Assembly (NCBI RefSeq): GCF_037975245.1 | Contig: NC_092569.1 | Location: 33,069,668-33,133,667, forward strand | Source of the DNA: Apostichopus japonicus | Lineage: Eukaryota; Echinodermata; Holothuroidea; Aspidochirotida; Stichopodidae | Direction: 5' to 3' | Length of the DNA stretch: 64,000 nt | In this document: positions 17,733-31,078 of the stretch, one piece after another | Layout: each line of letters starts with the position of its first letter | Numbering within the stretch: the stretch's first letter is position 1 | The notes under the pieces: model-generated | What the model was told of the DNA's origin: nothing | The model's database searches: none | Seen by the model: the letters and a program-made list of their open reading frames with translations, nothing else | Translations under genes and position numbers: made by a program

Positions 17733-20375
17733 CAGTGGTTTACGGCGTATGGCACTTAATGATGGTGAGATTGGGCATGCTTCCGGTAAGCCAACCGACG
17801 GTACTGGGGCCTTGAAACAATAGGCCCTTTTGGCCCATGCACTGGACAAAACTATGGCCTTTCTCGACAAGAGGATACTGACGCTTTCGGCACCTTAAAC
17901 CTGCAGCACATTCTACGCCTCGCAACCACGACGAGCCAATTTCCAGACGGATAGGACCATCTTCCTTTACTAAGCATATTCTAGCCTATACTGATAGTAT
18001 AACTAAGGGTGTTTACGCCTAGTCAGACTCTTTCCCCCTCTCCGCATTTCTTATTATACAATTCGTCATTCTTCTAACAAACTGAAACAACACGGAAGAG
18101 CAAAGAAACGGAATTGCTCAATATATTGTTCATTAATGTTATTAGTCACCAATTACTCTCAACAAGAATGGTTCTCCTTATTATCACAATGCTTCAAATC
18201 ATGGATGTGTTATACCGTGGTTCGACCACGCACTCTGTTAGTCTACATGTGTATACCGTCCTATATCTAACTATTGATCAAAGTTACTAGTTTGTGGAGG
18301 TAGTACACAAGAACTAACGCGATATCGTCGCCTCATGCTATTGGATGTTTTGTACGAATTCATTGCAAATATATATGCTATGCACAGACATTACATGAAC
18401 AATTTGATGTCGCGTTGTTTCGAAGAAGTTCATCAAGTCTAAATTCCCCTTTGTTTATTTAGGTTACCCGGACATCTCCCCCCCGGACGAATTTCCCTCG
18501 GACGATTACCATTCGGACGATTCCTCCTCGGACAATTCCCACCCGAACAATTCCCAATTCTGACAATTGCCCCCCCCCCCCCGGACAATTCCCACCCGGA
18601 CAATTGCCAAACTTGACAATTGCCCACCGGAGAATTCCCACTCCGGACAATTCCCAACCATAACAATTGCCGCCGGACAATTCCCCTGGACAACCCCCCT
18701 CCTCGGAAATGTCGACGATTGATTGACAGCCGATGTAGGCGGGTTTAAACCATTAGTCCAGTAAGAATGGGGGTTTACCAAGAACTAACTGCTTTCTTTT
18801 TCACATGTTGTTGATGCTTCCCCACTGAAGCATTTAAAGATATTGTTCGAAGCCCCGCCCACACATGAATATTAATGAGATTGGCACCACAAACAATAGG
18901 GACCATATACTCACTAAAGGTAATCCACCACCCAAGTATGGGAATAATGAAAACTTGCGTTATTGACTTTTCAACGAAATTACATTTGGCCCGCCCCTTA
19001 TGAATATTAATGAGATACGATAAGGTATTTACCTACGCATGTACCCCACCTCTTAGCAATGCCACGAAACAAGTAAGAACAAAATCGGCGATTCGGTTAC
19101 CGAGATACGGAGTCCGTCCATTTATGAATATTAATGAGATTGGCACCAAAAAAGATAGGGACAATTTACTCACCATTGGTAACCTACCCACCAAGTATGA
19201 TACCGATCGGATCTTGCATCATTCAGTTATCGTGATTACAAGCCGGCGTCACAGAAATTCACACTCACATGCGTGACTGCATAGATTCCTATTGCCTCTG
19301 GCAAGGAATAAAACAGAGTCAAAGAAAAGTCTACCCGGAAACAAATGCAGCTATAGTGCGCGCGAAGTGCGCAGAAAATGTTAAGGTTATCTAGCTAACA
19401 TGCATGTAGAAAGGAGTAAATAATTCTCACAGCATCGATGAAGCTAGGACGCGCGAAGCGCGCCAAATCTATTTTGTCACAAATGTACTAAATTGACGCC
19501 CAAAATATTATCATTGTGTCAGTGTAGCTAATAGTATACACAATGCACGCGAAATAAAAAAAGTGTTTTTGGTACTTTGTCTCCTAAAATACAGTCCTTT
19601 TTGCTTTTCAATTCAGCGGTGTGCGTATGTTTTACTACATTGCAAAATGATTACATTGTCAGAGTGACAGGACGAAAGTGGTAATTCAGATATCTTTGTA
19701 AGTAGACCAAAGTAAACCAATATCTCACAACTTTATGTTGAAAAATTAAGCGAAAGTCACTCTCTACAGGGCAGACATGGTTTACACACAGAAAACCGGA
19801 AATAAATAAATATATCAGTAATGCACGAGAATCTCGCACAAAGATAAGAGTTGTTCGTATCTTTAACTTCGCGATTAATTTTTTTCTCAGGTGAGTTGGG
19901 GCTGTTGGTTATGCTGATATAAAATAACATAGTACACACACACACTTTTATTGGTAACTAGCGTTATAAAATCGTCCCAATTGGTTGCTCCCGAATTGGC
20001 AATTATCTGTGGGCCAATTGTCCGGGGGAAATACTCCTGAGGGGTCCAGGGGGAATTGTCCTGGAGGGTAATTGTCCGGGGGGTAATTGTCCAGTGGGGA
20101 GTCGACAGGGTGAGAATTGTCCAGGGGGGGGGGTTCTGGAAAAAAATGAAAATCTTCGGTCAAAATTGACCTTTAATAAGTCATATTTACCACGTTTTTG
20201 TTGCCACGTTGAGAAATTGTATCTTGCGATCGTTATAATCCGCCATACAAAACTTCGTATGATTTGTATACTCTAAAAGTCTAAATAAATGCCTAATAGT
20301 TCTACCGTACAACGTTCGACAGCTTCAATTCGGTTTATACATGTACTAATTTTGCTATTGGGTGGGTTGACCCTG
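17733..20375. repeat. Segmental duplication D, copy 1 (downstream of gene A)
   Basis: It matches 46595-49365 with few differences; homology stops near the CCCTGTTCA(T/C)TAGCT motif. It starts with a GC-richer block of about 200 bp (17733-17940) that resembles no family I know and contains a foldback element. Confidence 0.85.
18468..20138. mobile_element. Foldback element family 2, copy 1
   Basis: The left end (18468-18705) is an array of CCGGACAATTCCCA-like units of 12-18 bp. The right end (about 19985-20138) is the same unit in inverse orientation (GGGGAATTGTCC). The 1.3 kb centre contains three copies of TGAATATTAATGAGAT in repeated 150-250 bp stretches. Open frames over the ends are artefacts of the repeats. 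No transposase is visible. Confidence 0.7.
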
Positions 20376-21370
20376 TTCATTAGCTTCAAGTAAGCTTCAC
20401 GCGCACAAACATGCACACACAGTCATTCAACTGCTAGTCAAGTCAAGAAACTTTTCTTAAATTTTGTTTACTTTTTTTTAAATGTTAAGTTTGTTTTCTT
20501 TAAATTCGAAGTCATAACAACTTTTGCCTAATCTCATAGTTCCTATTACAATTTGTTTTTTTGGATTAAAGTAAACGATAAGATGCACAAGCATTGTTTC
20601 TAATCTTTTCTCGTTGGAGATATTCACTTTAAAAGTATGCTAATATCTCTGGGGTGCTTTAAGGTTATAGGGATGGCGACGTCGTGCTTCTAAGTGAATA
20701 TACATCAACAAATTTCACCAAAGGTGATAATCTCCCTCACAAGTGGAAAAATACACCATCTTATTTTATTTTTCAAAAGGAAAATATTTTATTCATACTT
20801 TAAATCATGAAATATACAAAATAAAATCATTCAGATGGGAAATGTTGACTTATCAACGGTAAATCAACGTTGATGCTGCATGCTACTTTTATATAGTGCT
20901 TTGTCATGTTCGTGTGATTTTTAATGTACATGTCCATACCGAATCCACAGTTTGTCATCAGAAGCTTAAATATAAACCTGACAAAAATATGCATGTTAAT
21001 GCGTTTTTAAGGAATTAAAAATATGAATTCATAACAAAATGGAAAACAATATTGGAAAAGAAAAAGAAATATGAACCTTTACTCTTATATTCTGTCAGAG
21101 TGAAATGAATTATGAAATTGCTGAAAATTATCTGCTTGTTATGTTGGCTAACAATTGATAAATTGATTAGGAATATAACATTATTTTAATTAACAAACTC
21201 ATACTGTGCATGACTCTTTTCGTCCATGTTGATCCACAAGAGTGCATAACCAGAGCAAAGACCCGTTTGCCATTAGGTGTACCCGTATATAAAGATTATC
21301 TCTACCTTATACCTCCTCTAAGTCCCACTTCATATCAACCACCCTTAAAAACGAAATGCACACTGTAAAC
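20376..21370. other. Intergenic AT-rich stretch, no feature seen
   Basis: No open frame of note, no repeat arms and no match elsewhere in the window. Confidence 0.5.
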
Positions 21371-21691
<321 letters not shown>

Positions 21692-23336
21692 ATACTTCTA
21701 CCGGCAATTTTAAAGTGTGACAAAGCCTCCTAGTGTTGTTATTGTCATTTTTCATAAACTTAGAATAAAGCAAGAGAGGTTAAATTAGGTGTTGTTTAAG
21801 TCTGTTTTTGGAAAAATTAATAAAGCAGGAAGTCTAAAAATACTAAGTTATTGAGAGCCCCATCAATCAGAGGAAAAAAAACGCATTTATCAACCACAAA
21901 TAATCTACTACAGATCTTGAAAAACTCAACTAAAGCTATGTATGAACTACAATACAGTCACAACGAAATGCTCAATTCAATAACAAACATTTGAAGTAAA
22001 AAAAGGTTTTAAAGGTTTTAAAGCCTTTTATTATTTAATATTTATTCTGTTACTAACCTTCTGTCTTTTTTCTGTTTGTAATATTGTGAATTTGATAACT
22101 TTAAAATATTGACATTAAATATATAGTGCATTTTGCAACAATGTTATAAATATGAGATAATATTGAATCATTAAGGTAAGAAAACGACTTGAAGCTTCTC
22201 TTTCATATTTTCACATATATTTGCATTTGAAAGACATTTGTCTAAATGGATTAGCGAACATAAGTAGTGATGCCTGCTCTCACAGGATTAGGATGTGTGT
22301 CAAGCCTTCAAATCACTCAATGAGTTAATCTTTAAAATAATCATTTTGTGAAGTAATATTCATCTTCTTACTTTATGTCTCAACCCATTATCCCCTCCCC
22401 CCCCCCTCAAAACAACCGCAGCCCCTTCCTACCCACACCATTGGGCTTAGCCTTGTCATTAATTAATAGCATCAGTATAAGTTAACATTATATCATGCTA
22501 ATTATTTACTTTCTCTCATAATTGGGAAAGGTTGTGTGTTTGGGAGGGGGGGGGGGGGGCTAGTTTGCCATGTTCCTCATCATGCAATCATTTTATTCAG
22601 GAGCCCATGATGGTTTAATCGTGATTTCTGAAACAAATCCCATCAAATGGGATAGCATGTGCTCTGTTGAGTACACAGTCCTTTTGTTAGGAATATAATC
22701 AATTTTATTTAAATTTAAATATACAATAACATGTGGTCCTAAGTTCCCAAACAAACTAAAAATAGCACTGCTTTTTTGGACGGAAAATAGCACATTCAAA
22801 CTGACCTTTAGTACTAGAAAGTGGCATCACCTGATTTTACTTGATTTATCATAAAAATTATCACCTTTTTTCTAAGCTTCCTTTGATAAAGATTCTTAAA
22901 TATATGTGGACCTGGATCGTTCGTGTTACTTATTTTAAAATGTGAGATTCTTTACAATATACTATACAAAATGTATGTAATTATTGATAGTGTTACTTAA
23001 ATAGTACATAATCAGCGACACAACCAAACTGAATGATAAAATGACTTTATAAATATACCCTCTAACTGTAGAAAAAATAAAATACAGTAGGAAATATGTA
23101 CAGATCATGGTGGACGTTAATTATTAGCAAACAGTAAAAAGATGAGAATACTGGGAATTATAGGATTATAGGATTATTATAGCCACATAAATATTAAAAA
23201 TATAACATTTATAAAATGAGGTCTTTAATTAATTAAAAGGACATTTTTGGAAACATTTGTAGGAATTTCGAAGTCGGCAAACAAACTGTTTAAAATGCAT
23301 AGCTGGTGGTTTTCGACATTCTCTAATCCTTTCAAT

Positions 23337-23426
23337 CAGTGGCGTCGCCAAGGGGCGCCAGGGGGCACGTGCCCCCCCGGAAAACCTAGTGCCCCCCGAG
23401 TGCCCCCATCTGAGATTTGGGTTGGT

Positions 23427-23462
<36 letters not shown>

Positions 23463-24083
23463 TTATATTCATCTCCCATCATCTGAGAAATGTGAGAATG
23501 TGAGGGTCCGCAGGCACCATACTTGCCTATATTTGTGGACCCATAACCCTGTTGTGTAGGGGGTGCAGAGGTCATTTGAGGTCAGATGCTTATAGGAACA
23601 AATGGCGAATGTTCACACCTGCATACTGAGCCATACTCGATGTGTGATCAAACTTTGGATTGCATGGTGAGATCCCTGGTAGGAGCCAATAACGATGCTG
23701 GAACCTATTACATCTTAATAGATAATGGGAGAAAACGAGAAGGACAAGAAAGGAGTCGGGGGTCATGAACACATTAATTCAACAAATGTAGGTTCTATTG
23801 ATAGGGTTAGGCATAATATCGACAGCATGTGGTTCATATCCTCTGCAAAATTCTGCGCGTTGTTAAAATCATTACCTCAAAAATAGCAATTTCTGGAGAT
23901 ATCTTCAGATCGAATTTAGCATCAAATGTGGCACCATTTTGCATCTAGCCCATCCTCCGTATGCGAAATTTTTTTAGTTAGACCCCTCCCCCAGGACGGC
24001 GATCCGTATCCACCTAAGTGCCCCCCCATCAAATGCTGGTGCCCCCTGTGCCCCCCAGACTGAAAAGTCTGGTGACCCCACTG
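23337..24083. mobile_element. hAT-like MITE, second copy carried by block X
   Basis: It starts CAGTGGCGTCGCCA and ends TGGTGACCCCACTG, with CTTTCAAT on both flanks, identical to the target duplication at 5823. The insertion therefore predates the duplication of block X. A (TA)n tract replaces a shorter TA stretch inside it. Confidence 0.85.
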
Positions 24084-24577
24084 CTTTCAATTGTATGTTA
24101 CATTGAATCTTTACACCTGTACCTTTCCATTGATGTAAAACTTGATCAAACCTAGCACTTTTGTACCAGGAATTTGCTCTTTTCGCAAACATTCCTAAGC
24201 GCTTAAAATTTTGATCAAACTATTCACTTCAGCACTAACACTACGCCAATACGACACTCTGCCATACTGTTACTATCAAAGTACCATTGAATTGTGTAGT
24301 AGGAGGTTGAAAAAAAAAACACTTCAGAAAACCAAAGTTTAAGTTTCTTTACGTTTCCCAGTCATCAAATCGACGAAAAAGTAACAGGTTTTGGATTATT
24401 TTGTACTGGGTTTCTATAGGCAAACACATATAGGCAGTATAGTCTATGCAGAGGCCCTCTAAAGGTAGTCTCCCTAATTTGTTTTATATTTGCTTAAACT
24501 TACTAGCCACAACTGCCTTGCTATTCTAATGCGCATGCTCAATTGTTTATCTTCAGCCGTGATTTACCACATAGGTG

Positions 24578-25254
24578 CTATGGCGGACCATCAGTCTCAA
24601 ATCGTGGAGAATCGACATATTCCGATTTAAATCGACACATACCAGTTTAATTTCACATATCATCGATTTATATCGATATATACCAGTTTAATTCGACACG
24701 ATATCTCGTGTTTATTTTTAATTATTCGCCCGCCTTGTCAGGTTATTGCACGTGATGTATCTTTACATGTCAATCATCACTAAAATTAGGATTTGGAATA
24801 TGTAAATTAGCTAAAGATATGTCGATTTAAATAGCTATATTTCAATTTGAGCTTCTAGAAACTGGTTTAAGTCCATCGAAATTGACTTCTACCGATTTAA
24901 TTCTACATATTAAACTGGAAGATGTCAAATTAAATTGACATATACCGATTTATTTTACATATCATCGATTTAAACTGGAATATGTCGATTTAAATTGACA
25001 TATACCGATTTATTTTACTAATCATCGATTTAAATTGGTATATGTCTATACAAATCGATGATATGTCGAATTAAACTGGTATATGTCGATTTAAATCGAT
25101 GATATGTCGAATTAAACTGGTATATGTCGATTTAAATTGGTAGAAGTTAATTTAAGTTGCTTGAAACTGGTATAAGTCTGAGGAAATTGGTATATGTCGA
25201 TTTAAATCGGTATAAGTCGATTCCCCACTATTTGAGACTGATTGCCTACCATAA
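24578..25254. mobile_element. Foldback element family 1, complete copy
   Basis: The outer ends are inverted copies sharing ATCAGTCTCAAAT and a GAATCGAC-like stretch. Inside, about 20-bp units (CGATTTAAATCGACATATACC type) run in one orientation and then as reverse complement, with a unique stretch near 24690-24850. ATAGGTGC before and ATAAGGTGC after could be a target duplication. Confidence 0.65.
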
Positions 25255-26385
25255 GGTGCAAGGAAAAAAGATCATTTTACACTAGAGAAGTTGTACACTG
25301 CTATACAATAGGCCCCAGGCGTGACTCAGTTCTCTTTAGCAGAACCAACGACATGAAACGACTCACACTTACATGTGCATTGTAGGAATGTATATATTTT
25401 AACATTTTTTTACATTTGAAACTAGAATATGGAATATTGAATCTATCAGGTGCTTTTTTTTACGGTGATGTTCCCTTTACTTGTGTTTCTGCTCTCGTCG
25501 AGTTGTGACTTTCTGAAACCCTTACTTTGTGGCAGCGAGACTGAGACACACCCAAAGCTTTTTGTTTAATGGATTCGATTAAAATTGCATATTCTGACTG
25601 GAAACTAACTGCAAACACGATTAATTGCAACAACAAATGAAGATATACCAGAGATGTTGACATATTTCACAAGGCAGGCCTTTCAATTGCGGCAACACCT
25701 TCATATCGTACGGCACAGTATGTATACTGGCCTATAATAGAAACTAATCTTACGAAATATGACCAGTTAAGTTAAGTTAAGCATCTGAACTTGTTTTTGT
25801 CTTAAAGAATATTCTGTTGGCTTAAGTTGATTGCTGAACAAATTGCTGAATATAAATCTTACCGTGAAAACCACATCCGCATAGCTTTTTGTATTGTGAA
25901 GATAAGAATGTTTAAAATTAAGTGATATTTCCAAACAAGCAATTGAGTCATGTTTCAAGGACAAATAAACAGAAGATTATAGTAGTCTTAGTAAAGCTTC
26001 CAAAGAGCCTTTTTCCAAGATGATATCACAGACCCCTACCGTGATCCAACTTCCTGTAGTAGTTGAGGGTTTAGCCAGTACAAAACGTTCATGGTATGAT
26101 ATTGAGATGGGGTTTATAACTATCAGTGTGGAATAATTTATATGTTTACAATTTTCTGTCACCAGAATACCCTATTAAACATGTTTTCATTCAGTGAAAC
26201 CACACAAGCAGAACTTTGAATGAATCAATCATCCAGCTCCGTCTTCAAACAAATTCACCTGGCGTGTTCGCTAGCTTACTATGATCCTTTAAGATTGAAA
26301 GAAATATCTTTGGATATCAAGGTGACCAATAATGAATACCAGAAATATTCTGTAGCTAACCAACTTACTAATGTGAGCTGCTTTG

Positions 26386-29300
26386 ACTCAGATGGTAATG
26401 GTTAGTGATCCAGTAGTTATTTCTGTCTTAATTTTTTTTTGTCCTCCTTTTAACTCAGTTGGAGTGATTCCTCCTGCCCTTTGCCTCTCACGCTCCAGGA
26501 CATCTTCTTCCGTTGCTGACGACTGTTTAATGATAAAATGGAATATTTATATGATTACTATCTGAAAGATGATTACATTTTACATGTATTTTACATGATG
26601 TGGATTTTGTAACCCATTAGACTAACAAACCGCAAACAGTTGATTTACCTGCCAGTCAATGGATTATTACAGTAGACTAATGAAGCATCTTCCTTTTGGC
26701 ATTAAGCTCACACTCACCCCCATTTATAACGTATAATAATGGTAGCTTCAAACTTAACAGTATCTGCCCCCCTCAACCCACCCCAATCTAACCCCACCCA
26801 TGTGCCTCACAAAACCACCCTAACTTACAATTATATGCCCTTTGACATTGTCTCTAACACTTTACACCAGTAATGTTTTATACTGTTAATTCCACTGTAT
26901 TATTATGAAAAATAAACATCTCCAGTCTGCTTACTGGAATGTACAGTTTCTGCAGATAAACTTCCAGCCAAATAACGTAAATTTCATGACAAAGAATATC
27001 CAAAGGGTTTCTTATATTTAATCGCCATTTCATTGTAGTATATAGTGGTGCATTCTTGAATTACAAACAATCAACTCAGCGTTTCAGAATACAGTCATTT
27101 GTAAGAGATATGCTACTGGTCTATGAGTTCACACAAACTTTAAAATCCCAAACGTCTGGAATAAAATGTAACCACGTTTGCTCAGAGCATAGGCATTACT
27201 GTCTGCTGGCTTCTGCCAGAAGAACTATGCTGTTAAAAGTTTTAATACCTAACACATAAAATTTCATTTCATATTCATTCAGCAATTTCTATGACCACAG
27301 TCTGTTAAGATTTGGAAGACATTATTTAATTACATGAACTTTACAACAACTGGACAGCTTGGACCCTATCAGTATGGTCACCAACGATGGATATCGATGA
27401 GTAATAAAATACTGATTTTGAGAGGTGAAATGCAGAAGGTGGGGGACTGAAATTACTTTATGTTGAACACACATTTATGGAATGACATTTGAATGTTTAA
27501 GCCAAATAGCTACATTGTAATGAAACTATGCCTTGGAACAAACTTGATGTGAGGCAAATTGCTATTACACAACAATGCAGGACACGAAACTCACCCATGC
27601 AAAGAATATAGCAGCCCCAGCACTGATATCACAGATTTGTTCCAAGTCATAGGCAGACAGGATGCCTTTCACTTTGGTAGTTGTCTCAGGACGTATTTTA
27701 TTTGGGTCAGTTTCCATGACTCGTCTTTTCAAGCCTTCCTTTCCAGTCTTACCTGTCAGTGCTTGCATTTCTCCCATCCCATTAAATACCAGGATAAATA
27801 GTTTTATGTCTATAAATACCAGGATAAATGTAATAACGATCAATTCTTGTTCATTTAGTCTTGCGTTTACCAATATGGAGAATCGTCATCCAATCACATA
27901 CAATCAACAATACAACAAGTAGCTTTGCAAAAGGTTGCCTTCATGGTAAGTAGCTATCTTTGCCACAGTCTTTCAGACACTAACTGTTGTAAAGAAGTCA
28001 TCATCGTTACCCCACTTGATACCAGTACCAGATTGCATGGTTTCTAATGAGCTATCATCGTATTTCACCACTATGTATGTTGCTGTAAAAAAGGTTTGAC
28101 ATTCAATTCAATAAAACATAGATAATAAAAAAATGCACAACGTTTGCAAAAAAAGTCAAATAAGTAATACTAAAGGATCAAACAAGCTTAGGAACTGTGA
28201 AATGGAAACCAATGTTTTTGAACATTTTAATTTTGGTTTCCACCTCATTTCTCTTGCTTCCTGAATCGAGGTCAATCATATTAACAAAGCATTCCTATCA
28301 ACATAAAACATTATTTCAAATTATCATGGAAATAAAAATATGTCCTTTTTAACCGTTTCAGAATGTTTTCAACTTTATTCAGGTCACAATCCGTGTTGGC
28401 TAATTTTAAACAAAGCATGGAAAACAGTTATTAATAAAAGAAAAAGGTAGAAAATGATCTAACTTGACTTTCTTTCTTGTCGCAAACATTTTATTAGTAT
28501 TTCCTCTACTACTGTCTTGCAAAGTATATGAGTATGGTATTAAGATAACTTCTATCATCACAAAAATTGTAATTATTCTTACAGTCTTCAGGGTGAAATA
28601 TGTCACCATGTGACAACCTACAATAGCTATAGAGCACTCCGGTTAGACTTCAGCAACCCTTGGTTCTATTTTATTTCTTTGAAAATATTTTCTGAGGATA
28701 TCTTCTTATTTAAGGATATTTTTCTCAATTAAGACGGGTTCCCATCTTCTGCTTCTTCTATTTTTTGACATATTGTTGGCAACCAAAATAAAAAATATGA
28801 TATTCAAAAACTTATAAAAGCTAATTAATGTCTCTTCTTTGATCACATTTGCTTTAATTAAATGGGAACAAATTACAAATCTTCTGCTTTCTCGGCTTGT
28901 TTTATAGCCTCTTGAACTTTCCCTACTTCCTCTTCTTTCGCCAGCTCTGCTGCCCTCTATTAGCCAAAACTTAATATAAAATGTTTAATAATGACGTAAT
29001 TTAAATAAAATGACGAGATAAACTTTTAAGTTTAGCAAACTTTGTTAACTTTGTAAAATTGACAATGATTGTATCAAGTCTTGCATTTCTCATTTTCTTC
29101 TGACGGGTATTTTACAAAACAACTAGATAATTCTTGAGATTTATTGTAAAACTTATTTACTGAAGTTATTTTGTTCGAAATTTCGGTCAACTCTGCAATT
29201 TCTCAACGGTTGAATTTTTGTCGCATGAAATAATTGGTTTAATGTGATGTCAAATTTTACCCAAAAAATTGGGAAATATGTTTCTTTTACGTGTCGAAAT

Positions 29301-29552
29301 TCGGCTATACACTATTCAAAGGGGAGGTCTAAAAGAATTCATATTTCAGAGTAAAGTGTAAATTACAGACAAAACAGCACTATTATAGTTTCTGTTCCGC
29401 GCCCGAAAAAGGACAGCTCACATGGGAAATCCTGTTTTCTTTTCTTCCAACTATAGTCACTCCAGAAATAAGGAGGATTACTTCCAAAATTTGGTTCATG
29501 CTTCTTTTTTTTAACATTCTTACTGAATGCGCTCAAACCTTAATGTAGGGCA
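26386..29552. other. Intergenic; unassigned minus-strand exon-like pieces
   Basis: This segment is unique within the window. Three minus-strand stretches look exon-like: 28890-28965 (charged, coiled-coil-like, RAAELAKEEEVGKVQEAIKQ), 27987-28082 after a TTTTTTACAG acceptor, and one ending at 27595. I could not link them into a gene, and a degenerate or partial gene is possible. Confidence 0.3.
27595..27760 (-). other. Exon-like open stretch, possibly dynein heavy chain-like
   Basis: On the minus strand an open frame runs through GKTGKEGLKRRVMETDPNKI to CDISAGAAIFFAW and meets a consensus donor GTGAGT right after the Trp codon. The spacing D..I, then S-AA and W(V) recalls the end of the dynein heavy chain microtubule-binding region, but the similarity is weak and from memory. 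No acceptor is certain. Confidence 0.22.
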
Positions 29553-31043
29553 TGACAAAAAATCGACTTTTATCGAAACGTTTCAATTCTTATTACCACC
29601 GTATCCCAAAAGTTCAACCAGTTTACGTATTTGTTTCTGTAAAATGTACAAAGACAGAGCTGGACGATTTAGCACTGCCATGGATTGCACCTTCATAGTT
29701 TAAAAGAGTAAGAATTGTATTTATTTATTTTTATTTTATGTGCATACCAGGCATTGACGAAAAAAATTCAATTCATTTATGATTGTACTATTTTAGACCT
29801 ACTCACGGAATGTGTGTGAATTGCATAATTACGATAGAGTTTGAGTTGACGCTTGTATTGATATGATTTTGCATAACAAATACAGCCTGTACTATGATAG
29901 GCAAGTCAAATTTAAGGGACACAAAATTGTTCTGGCGTCCGTACAAGGACTTGCCCGCGACACGGACGTGTATTACTTGTGTACTTAGCACTTCGTAAGT
30001 CGAATGCGGAGCATTCACATCGGTTGCACAGATAATACAAGGACGGGCTTAAGGTGTGGGGCCTACGGTAAGTAGTGCCAGAGATCTTAGAAGCAATATG
30101 ATACTATCATTACCATTATTTGAACTACATTAAGGTGCTTTATAACATGCTAACAATTGCAAGAAACTTTGGGGACAGGGCAAGTACTTCTCCCGTGGTC
30201 CCAATGGCTACGGCCTTGTTTATATTAACAATATCAAACATTTACAAATACATAGTAATACTGTTAGGTAAGTCTACACATTCATCTCCTTTTTCAGTAA
30301 TCTTTTATTAAAGACGACAATACAGTGCCATACGACTCACGGAACTTTGACTAGAAGTATCGATTACTGACTCAAAGTTAACTTGTTGAGGTACATATCT
30401 TTCTTTGCTAAGGAGACTATATCTAAAGAGGGAAACCTGAGTAGCAGATCACACCGTGCTGTAAAATCGAGTAGCATATCCCTATATCATATATCATAGC
30501 TATTTATTCTTTTGTCAAATTTCTTTGCCATCCCAGTTTTCACACCGCAAATCCTGTGTGAATGGGGGAGAGTGTACATTCCATCTACCCTGGCTACGCC
30601 ACTGTCACCGAAATAATACTTTGGTGTAGGCATGCTGGTACTCATTTAATTATTCATGCTAGAACATCACTGGCAGTTGTCATCCGTTGACTAAAACTGT
30701 TGGGAACCAACCCTCAGGACGCTCCTGAGAACTGCTGGCTAGGGATTCAATAACTGATTGAACCACCTGTAGCTACGCCTTTCAATATATAAAAGGTTTA
30801 TGTCAAAGCAAAGTATGATATGAATGTACCAAACGTATATAGAAGATATGGATGTAAATCCTATAGTTCATTTAAAAGTCCTCGTCCAATAAAACAGCTG
30901 ACATTGTTATTCAATGAGATGTGAGAATACTCGATCCCGCAAACAGGATGTGACGTAGGCACATTAAACAAGGAAGTATTTTTCATACAGTATACCGCTT
31001 TACAACTATTCGAAACGGCCTTAATTAGTTATTTGTACACAAT

Positions 31044-31078
<35 letters not shown>

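Larger units (their letters stand above)
21692..26385. repeat. Segmental duplication X, copy 2
   Basis: It corresponds to 4142-7800 and contains the same MITE with the same target duplication. It is the longer copy, with a full foldback element (24578-25254) and about 1 kb after it (25255-26294) that is missing from copy 1. Confidence 0.85.

Noticed and set aside
18439-18781. Open frames in the GGACAATTCCC arrays (also 47294-47754, 48879-49139)
   Set aside because: They are products of the foldback repeat units, with the same peptide in several frames and no recognisable domain.
30120-30311. Small frames conserved in both Y blocks (also 29803-30018 minus)
   Set aside because: Non-coding DNA around them is equally conserved because the blocks are recent duplicates, so conservation is not evidence of coding.
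30590-30606. CTGGCTACGCCACTG as an hAT end (also near 53567)
   Set aside because: It matches the terminal sequence of the local hAT MITEs in inverse orientation, but I found no partner end or target duplication nearby.
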